Notes under the pieces: generated by a model
Told to the model about the DNA's origin: nothing
The model's database searches: none
Seen by the model: only the letters and a program-made list of their open reading frames with translations
Made by a program: the position numbers and the translations under genes
In this document: in pieces, positions 25,406 to 37,014 of the stretch
Position numbering within the stretch: position 1 is the first letter of the stretch
How the letters are laid out: every line of letters begins with the position of its first letter
NCBI GenBank assembly: GCA_002110485.1
Contig: MOWL01000067.1
Span: 434,001 to 498,000, forward strand
Direction of reading: 5' to 3'
Source of the DNA: Emergomyces orientalis
Lineage: Eukaryota > Ascomycota > Eurotiomycetes > Onygenales > Ajellomycetaceae
DNA: 64,000 nucleotides

Positions 25406-27176
25406 ATGATGTCAATTTTAGTTTTAAATGTGACGATGGTGATGGGATAGGCTAGGTATTGGTTGATGGGGCTTATTTACCCACCGGGGGGTTCAATCTG
25501 TTTATTCGGGACTGAGTTAAGTTGAGCTTACGCTTTCCCCCTGCAGCTCTCTGGTAGTACGGGGGGAAGGGCTCGTTGGGACTATTGCAGGTTCGGATGT
25601 GTTATGAGGCTGGCGTATATCGTCAAGATTTTAGCTAATCCTTAGTGGTAAGAGCGGGCACACCACTTGATTTGTGTATCTAGATGATGTTCAACGAGCT
25701 CTACTTTTCTTTTTCTTTTTTTCTTTTTTCTTTTTCTTTTCCCTTTTCGGGCTCACTCCTGACCTGGGCTGCTTGCTTCCGTCGTCCCCTGTTTACCCAA
25801 TGGGTTTTCTTCATTCCTCTACCTTCAAGGGGAACGTATAAAAAACACGTAAATAAAGATAGTAGAATTTCTTTCTACCAGTCTATAATTATACGAGCCC
25901 AATTGGAAAGCCGAAAATCTGCTCAAGATTTGTTATCTTGCCAGCATTTGAATTTAAAATTCTGTTGAAATTTGCAATACATTGTAAAATTGTCTTGTAT
26001 TGGCCACCCTCAATGTTTTGTTGACCTGATGAATGACTGAGAAAAACAAATATGCTCAAGTGATTGAACGAAGGCAGTTTTGCTGGTATTTTGAACTTGG
26101 TTCTGCGGTGGACATTACTGGTGTTGGGATCTTCCCCCATCTCCAACTTCCAAGCGGGCGGCGGAGTGAGAGTCCACGCGCCATAGTTCCAACTAATCAA
26201 CGGGTATTTAACTACAGAATCTAGCAGCAAAGTCCAGGGATTTCACTGTCCTCACATAATCTGGACCCAGAATCTATCTACGCTTAGTCCGCTGAGATTT
26301 CCACACTTTTTTCTGAATCAACATGCGATAGCACAACTCACCTCCAAACTCCTTTATAGCTGGGCGGCCTTACTCCTAATAAACCCGTGGTGATCTTCAA
26401 CATCAATTTCTGGTTTGCGGGATCCAATTGTAACTACTGGTTGATCCAAAGTTCAGTTACTTTGGGGGAAGTCTATTCGTGGATGCAGTTTGCTCCGCCC
26501 ACAATCACCTTGTAGGCTGGAAATTGAGTGGGAGAATTATTCATTTTTCCCATTATTTGTTTTTATGAAAGCTCGGAAATCGCGCCACGCAGCAGATCCC
26601 CATATCAGAAATATCGACTCACTACTCCGTAGCAAAGAGAGCATTTGGACTGGTGAGCTGAAAGAGCAGTGAGGGGTAGCTGATCCTTAATAATTACCAT
26701 GCAAGATTTGTCCCATCGTCCCCCTTTAGTGACAAGATGTCACCCGTACTCTCCTCTGCTAACTATTCTCTTCAGGCTCAATTCTTTGGATTCACGATCT
26801 TAGTGTCTTTGTCAAAGCATGTACTGATTGGATTTGTGGATCTCACATTTTTGGCTGGCCCATTTATTCAGCTGTATTTTTTTATTTGACTCACTGAAGT
26901 CTCATTTTTGAGTGAATATCATATTTTCTGGCGTTATGGAGGAAGAAGGGATGGAGGCGGGGAGAAGGAGGGGAAGCAGGCTATATAAAGTACACCTGCT
27001 CAGTCACCGAGGGAGGATTATGCCCTATCTACATGACCTCAAAAACGCACTGTTATCTCTTTTGAGCTGACTGATTATTTCACTGCCGTGTCTCCCCCCC
27101 CCTCCCCAAAACTCTCTCTTGCGAGGAGAGCCCCTGAACTGCGCTTCCAACATATCACGCAACGACGTTGTCGAGA
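25406..27176. other. Gene-free interval
   Basis: About 1.8 kb with no gene recognised. A T-rich (C/T) tract lies at about 25705-25750, one TACTCCGTA nonamer at 26623-26631, and a TATA box at 26982-26990 near its right end. Confidence 0.45.
26982..26990 (+). promoter_or_regulatory. TATA box of the two-module secreted protein gene
   Basis: TATATAAAG, about 190 bp upstream of the ATG at 27177, preceded by a purine-rich run. Inferred from sequence and spacing. Confidence 0.5.
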
Positions 27177-28184
27177 ATGATGCTTCTGTCACTGGGAGTA
27201 GTACTGCTGTGGCTGGCAAATGCGTTCGCAGATGCTGCTGCGCTGGAACCCGATTTGCAGAGGAGTGCACGGGGGATTCTGACGCCTAGGATCGATTCTG
27301 TCCTTGCAAGGCGGCAGAGAGAAATAAAAAAGCAGAGATTTGACGACAATATCATCCACGTTGGAGGAGACGGGTGCCCTGCTGGAACAAAACTTGGCAC
27401 ATCGACGCAGACATTGAGGGACGATTATGACTATAACGTTGAATGTACTTTCGAGGAGAATGTTGAATCTACAACTCTACATCTTTCTGGATCCGGGTCA
27501 GTTTGTTGCTATTTACCGACCCAGGATAAATTCCTTTGGGTCGAGCGTAGAGAACAAACTAAAGGGAAGCTGGCTTTCACGGGTGGCACTTGCTGTCCCG
27601 ATGGTACAGAGCCCTCCTCATTCCTCCAGGATATCAATTCATGCTCGTACGGCAAGGCCCGATACTCCTTCCCTCTGGATTTCAATAGTGACCTCCTGAA
27701 AAAATGCTGTTACAACCCCAAGACGGATTCCTGGTTCGTTCAACTTCACGAGTTTCAAGAAAGCTTTGATATTGTCCTACATGAGATGAAATTCGCAGTC
27801 AAAGGTAGCCTTGCAGACACAAGAGAGGTGATATTCAAGAGCGCGAAAGTGTATCATACTCATATGGAAGTGGCATATACCACGAGTCGTACAACTCTCT
27901 CTAACGTAATCTCAGGAGAGGGAACACTCATTTTCGAATACGGCAGGGATAAGAAATCGGGCCCCCAAGTTATTGCATTCCCATTCAGTGGCTTCGTCCC
28001 TGTATCTACTGTGAAAAAATCTGGCGAGGCCCATTTTATCGTCGAGCATTACGCACTCACTCCAAGCCATCGCGGAATTCCTCCACAAAAAGACTTCATC
28101 GAAAAATTCGAAATCAAACTGCCCAGGAAGAGCCGAAAACTGACCACTCCATTTTTCAAAAAACAGGCCGCAGTGTGCAGCTGA
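27177..28184 (+). CDS. Secreted protein with two divergent cysteine modules, unknown function
   Basis: Single exon, 335 residues. Residues 1-19 form a signal peptide (MMLLSLGVVLLWLANAFA). A basic stretch LARRQREIKKQR at about 44-55 could be a propeptide cleavage region. Two modules share one layout: C-P-x-G-T, a lone Cys, then C-C-Y-x-P, then D-x-[FW]-x-V. Module A runs from C67 through C90 to CC110-111; module B from CC139-140 through C156 to CC177-178. The C-terminal 150 residues are cysteine-free until the final VCS and contain an Ig- or lipid-binding-like beta pattern I cannot assign. I do not recognise the family. Its intronless structure, signal peptide and TATA promoter suggest a regulated, exported protein. 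The ATG at 27177 is chosen over an upstream in-frame TTG. Confidence 0.75.
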   Translation: MMLLSLGVVLLWLANAFADAAALEPDLQRSARGILTPRIDSVLARRQREIKKQRFDDNIIHVGGDGCPAGTKLGTSTQTLRDDYDYNVECTFEENVESTTLHLSGSGSVCCYLPTQDKFLWVERREQTKGKLAFTGGTCCPDGTEPSSFLQDINSCSYGKARYSFPLDFNSDLLKKCCYNPKTDSWFVQLHEFQESFDIVLHEMKFAVKGSLADTREVIFKSAKVYHTHMEVAYTTSRTTLSNVISGEGTLIFEYGRDKKSGPQVIAFPFSGFVPVSTVKKSGEAHFIVEHYALTPSHRGIPPQKDFIEKFEIKLPRKSRKLTTPFFKKQAAVCS

Positions 28185-30638
28185 GCAGCGGGGTCTTGGG
28201 TCTCCGAATGGTATCTCCATACATATCTTTAACCACCCCTAGTTCTTATCAGCATGCAACTGATTTGAAATGTTTTCGGCTTTACTTTCTTTTTCGGTTT
28301 TGAATATCCTGCTTAAATATTTCCTCAAGATGTCGAGCAGCAGTGCCACGGGATGATTGGTACCGCCTGCTCAAACCCTCACTGTCATATAAAACTATCA
28401 CCGGGTTCTGTGGCCGGTTAGCGGCTAAGTTTAACTATCTTTAATGTTTCATCGCACCTTCAGGAGTTTTGAATGTAAGTGATCGTGAAAATGTGATGGC
28501 GGATTTGGCATAAGGCGAACACAAAGTAAGGGTTGAAGGCTGCCCGCCCTGTCATCGAATCGCGCCGACCGCCTGAGTTGAGCAGAAAAAAATGGGCTTT
28601 CTCTTTCCCAAAGCTCGCCCCCAAAAAGTCGAACTGCAAAGTACACGGCATAGGCTAAAAATGTTTAGAACAGCAGTTCCTGCACACTCCGAAATGTCTT
28701 CTTGCTCTTCTACCCAATGCGCTCTGGAGGAATAGAGAGAAATCCAAAAACAGCAGAATAATCCAAAGAGAGATGTACGGATATAGGAAGACTGGTTTCT
28801 GATCAAGTAAAAGTTAGTAATGGTTTGACACCTTTAGTCAGGGCAGTAGATTCTAGCAGAATGGTAGTTCTGTCCATGAATATCGTAGCACTTGTAACTG
28901 TGTGCTGATGTGCTAATCTAATCTTAGGGCTTAAATCATCAAGCCTGTCGAGTATTCTTACCATAACATTAAGAATCAATGCTGCCATCTTTAACTAATA
29001 TTAAAAAGTATTGTGAAGCTTTGAAGGCCTAATTACCATTGAAATCACCAATGAAGGCTAAGATAAAAACAGTTTATCGGCTAATGGATTTATGCAGGCG
29101 AGCAGCAGCTGTTCGGCGGGGACCGCTGAGTAAAAATCGCCCCAATTTGACACTCGAGCATTTTCTCAGGAGCATTGCGGTTCAACTCCTTTCCTCACAT
29201 TCTGTCGTTGTCCCGGCTGCGGGCTATTTTCTAGTATTATCTTTACGCAGTGACTGACCCTTCGCGTGAACCAAGCATCAGCTATGGCGGCGGGATGGCG
29301 CTCTTCTGGCGTCAGCACCAGCCCAGGCGAGGATCAAAAACGCCTCTGATCTCATGGGATCCACCAAATCTTTTATGCGCATTCTTTGCAGGCCGCCTCC
29401 TCCCCGGAGCGTGTGCCTTTCTACGACAGCCGTTTTCCTCGTATTTTAAGACATTCTGGTCAGCCTGCAGCATCGGGGACTTGACACCGAGCAGATCTGA
29501 CATTCTAAGACATATCCAATGGATTTCCAGCCAGTAGCCGTCGGCCACAGGAAATGCCCGTATTGCATGACCGTTGTTTCTCTGAAAGTGGAAAAAGATA
29601 TACCTCGTTCTTGACGAGATTTGATGTCAAAGTTTATTTGTTTGCCAAATGTCTTGATATCCTGGCGTCTTGATTCTCACTGCAGCCAACGCAGAGGCCC
29701 AGACTTTTCCCCACCTTCGTGCTGATAGGGCAACCTGACAGAATTCTAGATGGTGGGGGTCCCTGGAGCTCAAAATGAAGTTCCCAGCGCACGAAGGAGA
29801 GGAGCATCGGATGACTGCCAGCGTGTTGCAAGTGAATAGCCCAGCCAATTGGCCCCAGGTTGAGGGAGCTTACCCTTGAACTCTCTTTGCAGCTAGCTTG
29901 AGCTTTCCGGAGCCTCTCTGATGCATCCATACCTTCGTGGGGTCGTGATAAGGCCCTAAGATGGATCCATCCAATTATTTGAGATAGCAGAAATGCCACT
30001 ACCACAATGCTGGCTCTTCAGCTTCTTTGAGACATTCTCAACAACCCAGAGTTGCGCATACGAACGAAACTGGCCTACATGGGCGTTCAATAAATGATCT
30101 GGCTGGTAGAATGTTTCTTTCGCTGGCCCTTTATCCTTGCTATTGAGTCGCCCTAACGCCGATCCACGCCAATATCGGAATCTATTTTTGCTTGCTGGTA
30201 TCCTCATTTTTGGGGCTGTCGTGAGTGTTGAGGGTAGCTTCCAATCCCCGCCTTTGCAAATACAACCAAGAGAAATGCAGGAATTCTATTACATGCCGAG
30301 AGAAACACCAGCATTGGATATCCTCGCAATTGCCACCTTTGAAATCTAATTCCCTTCAGTTCCCGTGGAATGTTGCCCGTATCACAGAATTACCACGGGC
30401 CAATACGAGATGTGCCAGTGGTCTCGATTGGAATGAGGATACAAGTCTACCTCAAGGGTCATGACTGGCAGGTATATAAAGTCTCACTCCGATCCCCTTT
30501 TCTCTACTGTTTCCTCTCATGAGTCTATCCTCCTACCTTCAAACTTGGATACTTAAAAACATCTTCCCCCTTCCCTCGCCCAAGTAACCTTTGTCCAGCA
30601 CAACAACGCCCAAAATCATCCATTATTTTTTGAAAAAC
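28185..30638. other. Gene-free interval
   Basis: About 2.45 kb. Short overlapping open frames on both strands without motifs; no repeat termini or RNA gene recognised. The BYS1 gene TATA box lies near its right end. Confidence 0.45.
30473..30481 (+). promoter_or_regulatory. TATA box of the BYS1-family gene
   Basis: TATATAAAG about 160 bp before the ATG at 30639, followed by a CT-rich leader. Same sequence as the element before the gene at 27177. Confidence 0.5.
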
Positions 30639-31115
30639 ATGCATTTCTCCGCTGTATTCCTCGGCGCCCTTACTGCCCTCGCCCCCGCCGTCCAAGCAGT
30701 GGGCAACGCCATCGTGGTAAACAACTGCCCCTTTGACGCCTTCCTTAACTCAGTTGGCAGCGGAATTGGCCCCGAGCAGTACCTGGCCCCCAACGGTGGC
30801 CGCTACAGTGAACCATTTCGCCGTGACCCCATTAGCGGCGGCATTGCTCTGAAGGTCACCCGCGTGGCGGGTGGTCTGCTGCAAGGCGCCCCGCAAACAA
30901 ACTACGCCTATAACCTCAACGAAGGCCGGATTTGGTATGATTTGTCGAATGTGTTTGGCAATCCATTCGAACCCAATGCTCTGAGGCTCGCACCTTCGGA
31001 CACCAGTTGCCCAGCTCTCTTCTGGCCACATGGCGTCCCACCAGGGGGAAGCCAGACCCGAAACTGCCAACCGAAGTCGGATGTGACACTTACACTATGT
31101 GCGCCAGACGAATAG
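30639..31115 (+). CDS. BYS1-family secreted protein
   Basis: Single exon, 158 residues. Signal peptide at 1-20 (MHFSAVFLGALTALAPAVQA), then the BYS1 domain: VGNAIVVNNCPFDAFLNSVG, YSEPFRRDPISGGIALKV, RIWYDLSNVFGNPF and HGVPPGGSQTRNC. The family is named after the yeast-phase-specific protein of Blastomyces and is widespread in filamentous ascomycetes; its fold relates to thaumatin-like proteins and its function is not established. Four to six cysteines could form disulfides. Length is typical. The Met at 30639 is used because the signal peptide begins there; upstream in-frame codons encode hydrophilic residues. Confidence 0.85.
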   Translation: MHFSAVFLGALTALAPAVQAVGNAIVVNNCPFDAFLNSVGSGIGPEQYLAPNGGRYSEPFRRDPISGGIALKVTRVAGGLLQGAPQTNYAYNLNEGRIWYDLSNVFGNPFEPNALRLAPSDTSCPALFWPHGVPPGGSQTRNCQPKSDVTLTLCAPDE

Positions 31116-34087
31116 AAAAGTATGTTTGTTTTCTTTTTACTTCCTGCTTTGGGGTGCTGGAGTTTGTACTTGTGATGATCTCGACGGAATTTGAGAACTA
31201 CGTGTTTTGCTCTATATATCTGACCGAAAAAGTTTATCCCAATTAGAAATCCTTGCCCACCAACCTCTCTTCACCAGCTTGGTTAATCCTGTGAGAGAGA
31301 GATGAGTGGAGACCAAATTGTCAGGAAGCAATGTTATCAGTGATTTAATGCTTAAACGTCGAATGGCTTACGCCCTTAATCATGCGAACGAGCCGATGAA
31401 GCCCTCTCCCCCAAAAACCGTTAATGCTATTCTGTGGACAGTTTTGTCTTTTCGTTGGCTCCCCTTTTGGATTTACAAGAGATTTTATGTATTCCCTATT
31501 TAGCTTTTATTTCCTTGAGAGATGCCGGTATCTCTGTATACTTTTTAGGTGTATCTCAGAAGAACATAATTTATATTCATTCCTTCAATGAGTTAATTGG
31601 TTTAAGGATTTATCATTTAAGTTAGATATCGGTTTGTTGTTATATTGCTCCATCCTGGGAGTGGGAGGCTGGTTCACCGGTCGTAAAAAACCATGATTAG
31701 AGTGAGAAAAGAAAATACAAATAAAATAAAATCAGGGGAGAAGTAGATAGTTGCCACGTTACACACATCTATGCATATTATAGGTATAGTACATACAGGT
31801 GTATCCAACTACATAGCATAATTTTAAATAATAACAAGACGCTAGTCCGTCTGACAACCTTACCTTCCACGCGATATGTATTATTGCTTTTTCATTCTGA
31901 TGTATCACTATGCATGCACAGGGCTGTATAGCTGTCGGCCATGAGGCCTTCTATGAACAGGTTGACGGCCAAGTTACACGGTTGACACAACTGCCACACC
32001 CGGCTTTGCCTGCCTGTGAGACCGGGAAACTTGCTGAGGATCTGTGTGACTGCCGAGTATGTGCGCAGGTGTCTGTACAATGTTGGGGGGATGGAAGGTA
32101 TGTGGTACTTCAATATATCTGCTGATAGGTTTTTGATGGTTTCACAATTTCAAATCATAAGAATACCTGAGAAGATGTCTAGCCACTTGTATGCTTGGAT
32201 GGTCTTGGAGAATTTGACTAAATGAGTATGACCAAATTATACCTAGGTACGCATGGGTAAGTACCTAACTCGCGGCTGTTTATCCGCAGCGAGCCACGCT
32301 GCAGAGATTCAAGTTCGGGCAGTATATATAAAGAGCACTATATAGCAGCCAGTGGCTCCTGTCAGTATGTAACCTGCAGTTGGGAATAAAGCGTGGAATC
32401 CGTGGCATTCGATACTTTGGCCCTGGAGGTTCTTAAACCTTTAATTACTTCACTTTTGTCCCGCTAATTTTGTCACTCAATGCTTCGCGTATCCATGTGG
32501 CCATATTTTTCATGTCCCAAAATATCGAAAATGCGTTTCCATTCGATGTCACATGCGTTTAGGCTGTGTCATTATCCTGCATGATACGGGTTGGTAGTTT
32601 GGAAGAGCACAGGCAAGATTAGGGTTGAACGGCGTCTTAATTTGATATTTGGCAACTTCCCGCGGGTACAGGGGAGGGAGGGTTCTGGACGAAGTCGTGG
32701 TGCTGAATAAATTATTGATTAAAATTTTTTCTCAGGCTGGATTGCTATACTTTTGAACAGAGTTAACTCCTATTCATCAAGGAAGCTTGGTTGAGAGAGG
32801 TCGGCTGATGCCGTTTTTCAGTGACACAGAAACAAGACCGTTTTAACCATCCCTCTTTTTTGTTAAATGCAATTGGCGGGTAAAATATGATAGATATTGA
32901 ATTTTCTCATAGATGCAGACCGTTATATATTTCCCTCGCCGTTGACTGGGGAGGTGTTTGTCACCACTTTGGCACTTGATCAAGGAATTTTTTTAAAACA
33001 AACTTTTCCGTTGGATATGTGTGATATATGCTTGATCTGTTATTTTTTCATGTTTGGCAGCTGATACCAGGGACGGTGCATAATGTGACAACTTGATGAG
33101 AGAGGTGATGAGTTAGTTGATATTCTCACTCCCCAGGCAGATCCTGTTATCGACAGTATTTTGCTTTGCATCTTATGGGAGCCACAGGAAGTCATGCCAT
33201 TCTGCTGATTTGGCATTGGCGGTACAGTTGGCTTGATGGCAGTGGGGAGATAGGTCAGGGAGGAGGACATTGCGGAACGGCACCATACTGTATATCCGCA
33301 AACGCTAATAGACGGGAACGCCTATCAATACCACAAAAAAGCTTTCGCCAAGTTACATGTACAGGTTCCCTTTGAATGCTACGGAGTATATATGTTGACG
33401 CTGGCCTTCTCTCCCAACTCGGTGACCTGTGGAAGTCAAGACGCTTAAGCCTTCGGTGGCGCTCTAGATCCGCTCCGCGCTAAATCCAACTTTTAAAAGC
33501 TCTCAACCCGATCCCACCATTCTTCTCCACAGCAACCAACAATCACTGGGATGCGATACCCCTACAACGATAATAATGGCTGGGATTATCGGCGTAGCCT
33601 GGATATTGTTGTCGTTTTCGCTGTTGTTATTGTTAATGGTTGGCTCAAAGTCGTCGAAGATTGCCCAACATCTATGTTCCGGCAATGCCATCGGAATAGG
33701 AAAATGATTGTGAATCGAAGGCTCCATAAAGGGACACGGCAACGGTACGGGAGCACGTCAGCTCCTCGAGAATTTTGGAAGTCTTGATGGAGAGTCTCAG
33801 CCATGCTCTACTGTCCGTACAGAGAGAACATTCTCGCTCTAATAGCCCGCGTCTGCCGAACGAGACTCAGCTTTTGTTCAACCCCCAGGTTTTTCATATC
33901 TTGTTTGTAGTTGAAACACTACAAAGTCAATAATTTCTCTATTTCATTACTCTTCCGTCTTTTCTGAATATATATGCTTTCGTGGTATGTCGCATGAAGG
34001 AAGACCATACCATTTAATATAGGAGCATGCTACGCAGAGCGTCTATATACGTCAGACCGAAACTGAGGTAGTCTCAGCTGCCTCAGT
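31116..34087. other. Gene-free interval
   Basis: About 3 kb with no confident gene. It holds a TACGGAGTA nonamer at 33380-33388 and a small membrane-helix open frame at 33576-33707, listed separately. AT-rich around 31500-31720. Confidence 0.45.
33576..33707 (+). other. Small open frame with one membrane helix, doubtful
   Basis: A 43-codon frame starting MAGIIGVAWILLSFSLLLLL, followed by a short polar tail with SKSSKIAQH. The hydrophobic run is long enough for a membrane helix. No homologue recognised and the frame could be chance, since its low-complexity TTG/GTT content favours Leu/Val. It lies 380 bp before the broken membrane-protein gene and may be an unspliced remnant of it. Confidence 0.15.
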
Positions 34088-35120
34088 ATGCAATATAACG
34101 CGGCGTCCATGCATTGTGCTGCCATTGTGGTTGCAATCATGTTTTATTTCATGTATCATCTTCGACGAGATAACTTCAAGATCCCATTTACATTTTTCGT
34201 GGTATATGTTTTGCGTCGCAGTATCTTTGTGTACTTGATGCAAATACTTATCCGAATACATTGCGAATAATCCATTTCTTTCCAACAGGTAACAGCCATT
34301 AGTCTCCTGACTCTCCTCTACATCATACTCACCAGCTTGGTGCAAAACTTCATCTCTCTCCCTCCAACAGTCTCCTTGGCTTTCAGCATCATCTTCCTAA
34401 TCCTCTGGACCGCCTCTCTCGGCATGCTGAGCTGGAGTCTTTCCCACACTATACTATTCAGATGCAGCGCGAAATACTGGGGTACCCTAACTGGAATATC
34501 CGTCTGCCGTCTATACAAAGCCCTCTTCTCCTCGATAGTCATCGGAGTGGCCACCCATGCCACCTCCGTTATTCTTCGATGCACGCACCCGTGTCCGCAC
34601 GACCAGGGGCCGCAATTTCCCCGCTACGAGGAAATACTATATGATGGCCGACGACATCGACACCAACACGGATATCCCCACGGACGCCAACACAGTCGGA
34701 AACCCTACAAATACGAAGAATCTAGGCATACCGGTAAACCGGTCCCTTTCCCCCGCCGCTCTTTCCATGCACAGCCGCTCAACTTCTCTCTGCACCAATA
34801 GATTCTACCAAGAGTCTCTATTTGGAGATGGGGCTACACGAAACAACCATTTGGTGCTAGAGCCATACCGGCCCCAACCAGCTGCTGATGAAGTAGGTGT
34901 TTGTGAGGACCCGTTCGAGTATACTGGTGGGCATGAGGTACGAGACCAGCCATACGAACTGTATGACACATCAATTCGAACCGCGAGGTCGTAGGAGGAT
35001 AACCTGTTGCATTATCCACCCTGGGGAATGGACGAGAGGCAGATGCGCGATGTGAAATTGATGAAGGTGCAGAGCGAGGGATATATACCGGAAAAGTGGG
35101 ATGACGGGGTATTTAAATGA
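34088..35120 (+). pseudogene. Four-helix MARVEL-like membrane protein gene, apparently broken
   Basis: Exon 34088-34201 joins exon 34289 onward (donor GTATAT, acceptor CAACAG). Four helices follow: CAAIVVAIMFYFMY, TAISLLTLLYIILTSLV, LAFSIIFLILWTASLGMLSW and LYKALFSSIVIGVATHA. This matches small fungal four-helix membrane proteins of the MARVEL type. Near 34580 the frame that carries the helices gives way to a His/Arg-rich sequence ending at 34801, while the next frame reads DARTRVRTTRG and continues as a plausible polar tail to a TAG at 34992-34994. The same frame then goes on with PPWGMDERQMRDVKLMKVQ to a TGA at 35118-35120. So one single-base shift and one in-frame stop separate three coherent coding segments. 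The alternatives are sequencing error, an unrecognised short intron, or a protein truncated at 34801. An upstream exon may exist. Confidence 0.6.
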
Positions 35121-35407
35121 TGTCGATAGTGGGTATGAATTTGTTCATGAATCGGGGCGAATTGATATCAATTCAGTTTTGGTTTTGTTCGTTTATATAC
35201 ATCTTCATTATAAATAAATGAGTATGATTTTTTCTACATGTGCTCGTTTATATACAATGCAGCTGTTGAGACAACCAAAGGAGAAGAGAGGCTCAAGGGT
35301 ATAAAAGGAAAGTAAAATACTTACTAATACACGAAGGCGGCCCAGAAGAAAAAATATTATAAAAAATAGGAAACTCCCGCTACCAAATCCACAAGCACAA
35401 CCCCTGA

Positions 35408-36310
35408 TCATATCATAATAGCCCTCATCCCCTTAACAACCAACCACCCAGCCAAAAGCCCATGCAGCCATCTCCCAGCCACACTCTCCAACAAAACCGG
35501 TTTCCCCTCTTCGCCCCTCCACAACCACGTCTCGTTAACTAACAAGATACTTCCCACCTCGCGTTGCCCTTCCTGTTCGCCAACACCACCCCTAACCCCC
35601 TCAACCCCAACAATAATCATCCCCTCCACCTCTCGCCCTGCCCCCGTATACCCCACCGGCGCCTCCAGCCTGATTTCCACCCTCTCACCCCAGCCTGCAA
35701 CCCCCTTCCCGCCCCCCTCCCCGCGATACGTAACCACATACACACCATTAACCCGATCACCAGGCACGAACTCCAACGCATCAATGCAGGAGCCGTCAAA
35801 CGTCGTGCGGGCGGGGTGTCCTTTCAGGGCAGAACGGATTAAGTATGCCTGCGGCGTGCGACTAAAGGCTTTCATCGTTGTGCGGAGGTAGGTTGTTAGG
35901 AGCTCGGGGATGTTGTTTGCTGGGATTGAAGATGTGTTGTTGACGCATAGGGATGTAAGCGGGATTGGGTGGCTGGTTACGCGCTCGTACATGATTGTAT
36001 GTGACGGGGAGGTGGGGAGGTGTGCGGGGATGGTGAGGGGGAGGGGTGGGGGTGGGGAATCAGGCGAGGATGGGGATGAGGCCGAGGGTTGGGGCTTCGA
36101 GCTGGATTTGTCTCCTGTAGGGGGGTGGTAGCGGCCTGTTGAGGAAGTTATGTGGCGGACAGTGGTGAGGCGGAGGTAGAGGAGGTAGGCTGTTGGTGCG
36201 GCGAGGGGCAGGATGCCGAGGAGGAGGAGCGCGGAGGAGCGCGTGCTTGGAGTTGGGAGTCGCACGGCGAAGGGGAGGGGGATGGAGAGGCGGTTGAGTG
36301 CGAGGAGCAT
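35408..36310 (-). CDS. Conserved fungal protein with N-terminal membrane helix
   Basis: Single exon, 300 residues. The N-terminus (LALNRLSIPLPFAVRLP) leads into one membrane helix at about 26-46 (ALLLLGILPLAAPTAYLLYL). A Ser/Pro-rich stretch at about 60-100 follows, then a globular part with TMKAFSRTPQAYLIRSALKG, GDRVNGVYVVTYRGEG, LEAPVGY, ILLVNETWLWRGEEGKPVLLE and VAGRWLHGLLAGWLVVKGMRA. I recall closely similar unnamed proteins across eurotiomycetes, so it is a real gene, but no function is known to me. The GC-rich codon use and Pro/Ser low complexity differ from its neighbours. Its start coincides with the conserved N-terminal motif. Confidence 0.75.
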   Translation of the reverse strand: MLLALNRLSIPLPFAVRLPTPSTRSSALLLLGILPLAAPTAYLLYLRLTTVRHITSSTGRYHPPTGDKSSSKPQPSASSPSSPDSPPPPLPLTIPAHLPTSPSHTIMYERVTSHPIPLTSLCVNNTSSIPANNIPELLTTYLRTTMKAFSRTPQAYLIRSALKGHPARTTFDGSCIDALEFVPGDRVNGVYVVTYRGEGGGKGVAGWGERVEIRLEAPVGYTGAGREVEGMIIVGVEGVRGGVGEQEGQREVGSILLVNETWLWRGEEGKPVLLESVAGRWLHGLLAGWLVVKGMRAIMI

Positions 36311-37014
36311 CTTTGCCTCTTGTTCTGTGGGATGTTTTGGTGGAGTTCTGGATATCCTTTGGTTAGGTTATGGGTATGGTTATGGTGAGCTGAAAGCTGA
36401 AATGCCGCCGGGATGGTCAACGGATACACTACACATTCTATTTAGTTAAGGTATTTGCAACCAAGCTTATGAGACTGGCGGGGGTTTGTTCGCAGGTATA
36501 AATATTTCACGTCAAGCATGGGGCGGTCTGGAAGGCATCGATCCTCCGCATTCATATTTCATAAATTTTTGCATAAAACTTGGCGATGACGAGTTTGTGC
36601 TGTTGAAATACGAGGTGAGTGGAGTTGGCGGGGCTATTTTCAATGAAGGATCGGCTAATTAACCGCGAATACGAATGAAATCTCCGGGATGCCGACATCA
36701 GTTTCCTGTGATTCAAAGAAGTATTATTGCACTAAGTGCGCTGGGGTTATTAGGGGCAATCATCTTCAATGTATATTTGGGTCTAACTATGCTTAATACC
36801 AGCCGTATATTGATTGGATATCACCCGCGAGAAGGGATATGGAAGATTTTAGTTGGATATGGTAGCAGAAAAGTAAAATAGTATTCAATAAACAAACAGG
36901 ACGCATCGCATATTTTCACGCTTGGCTTGATAAAAGTGTGTTTAAATGGGATAGAGGGTAGACACGACGAGGAAATAGATACAAGAACAAACGGATGGAT
37001 TGGGTTAGATCTTT
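36311..37014. other. Intergenic
   Basis: 704 bp upstream of the conserved membrane protein gene and downstream of the GMPPA-like gene. No gene recognised. Confidence 0.4.
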
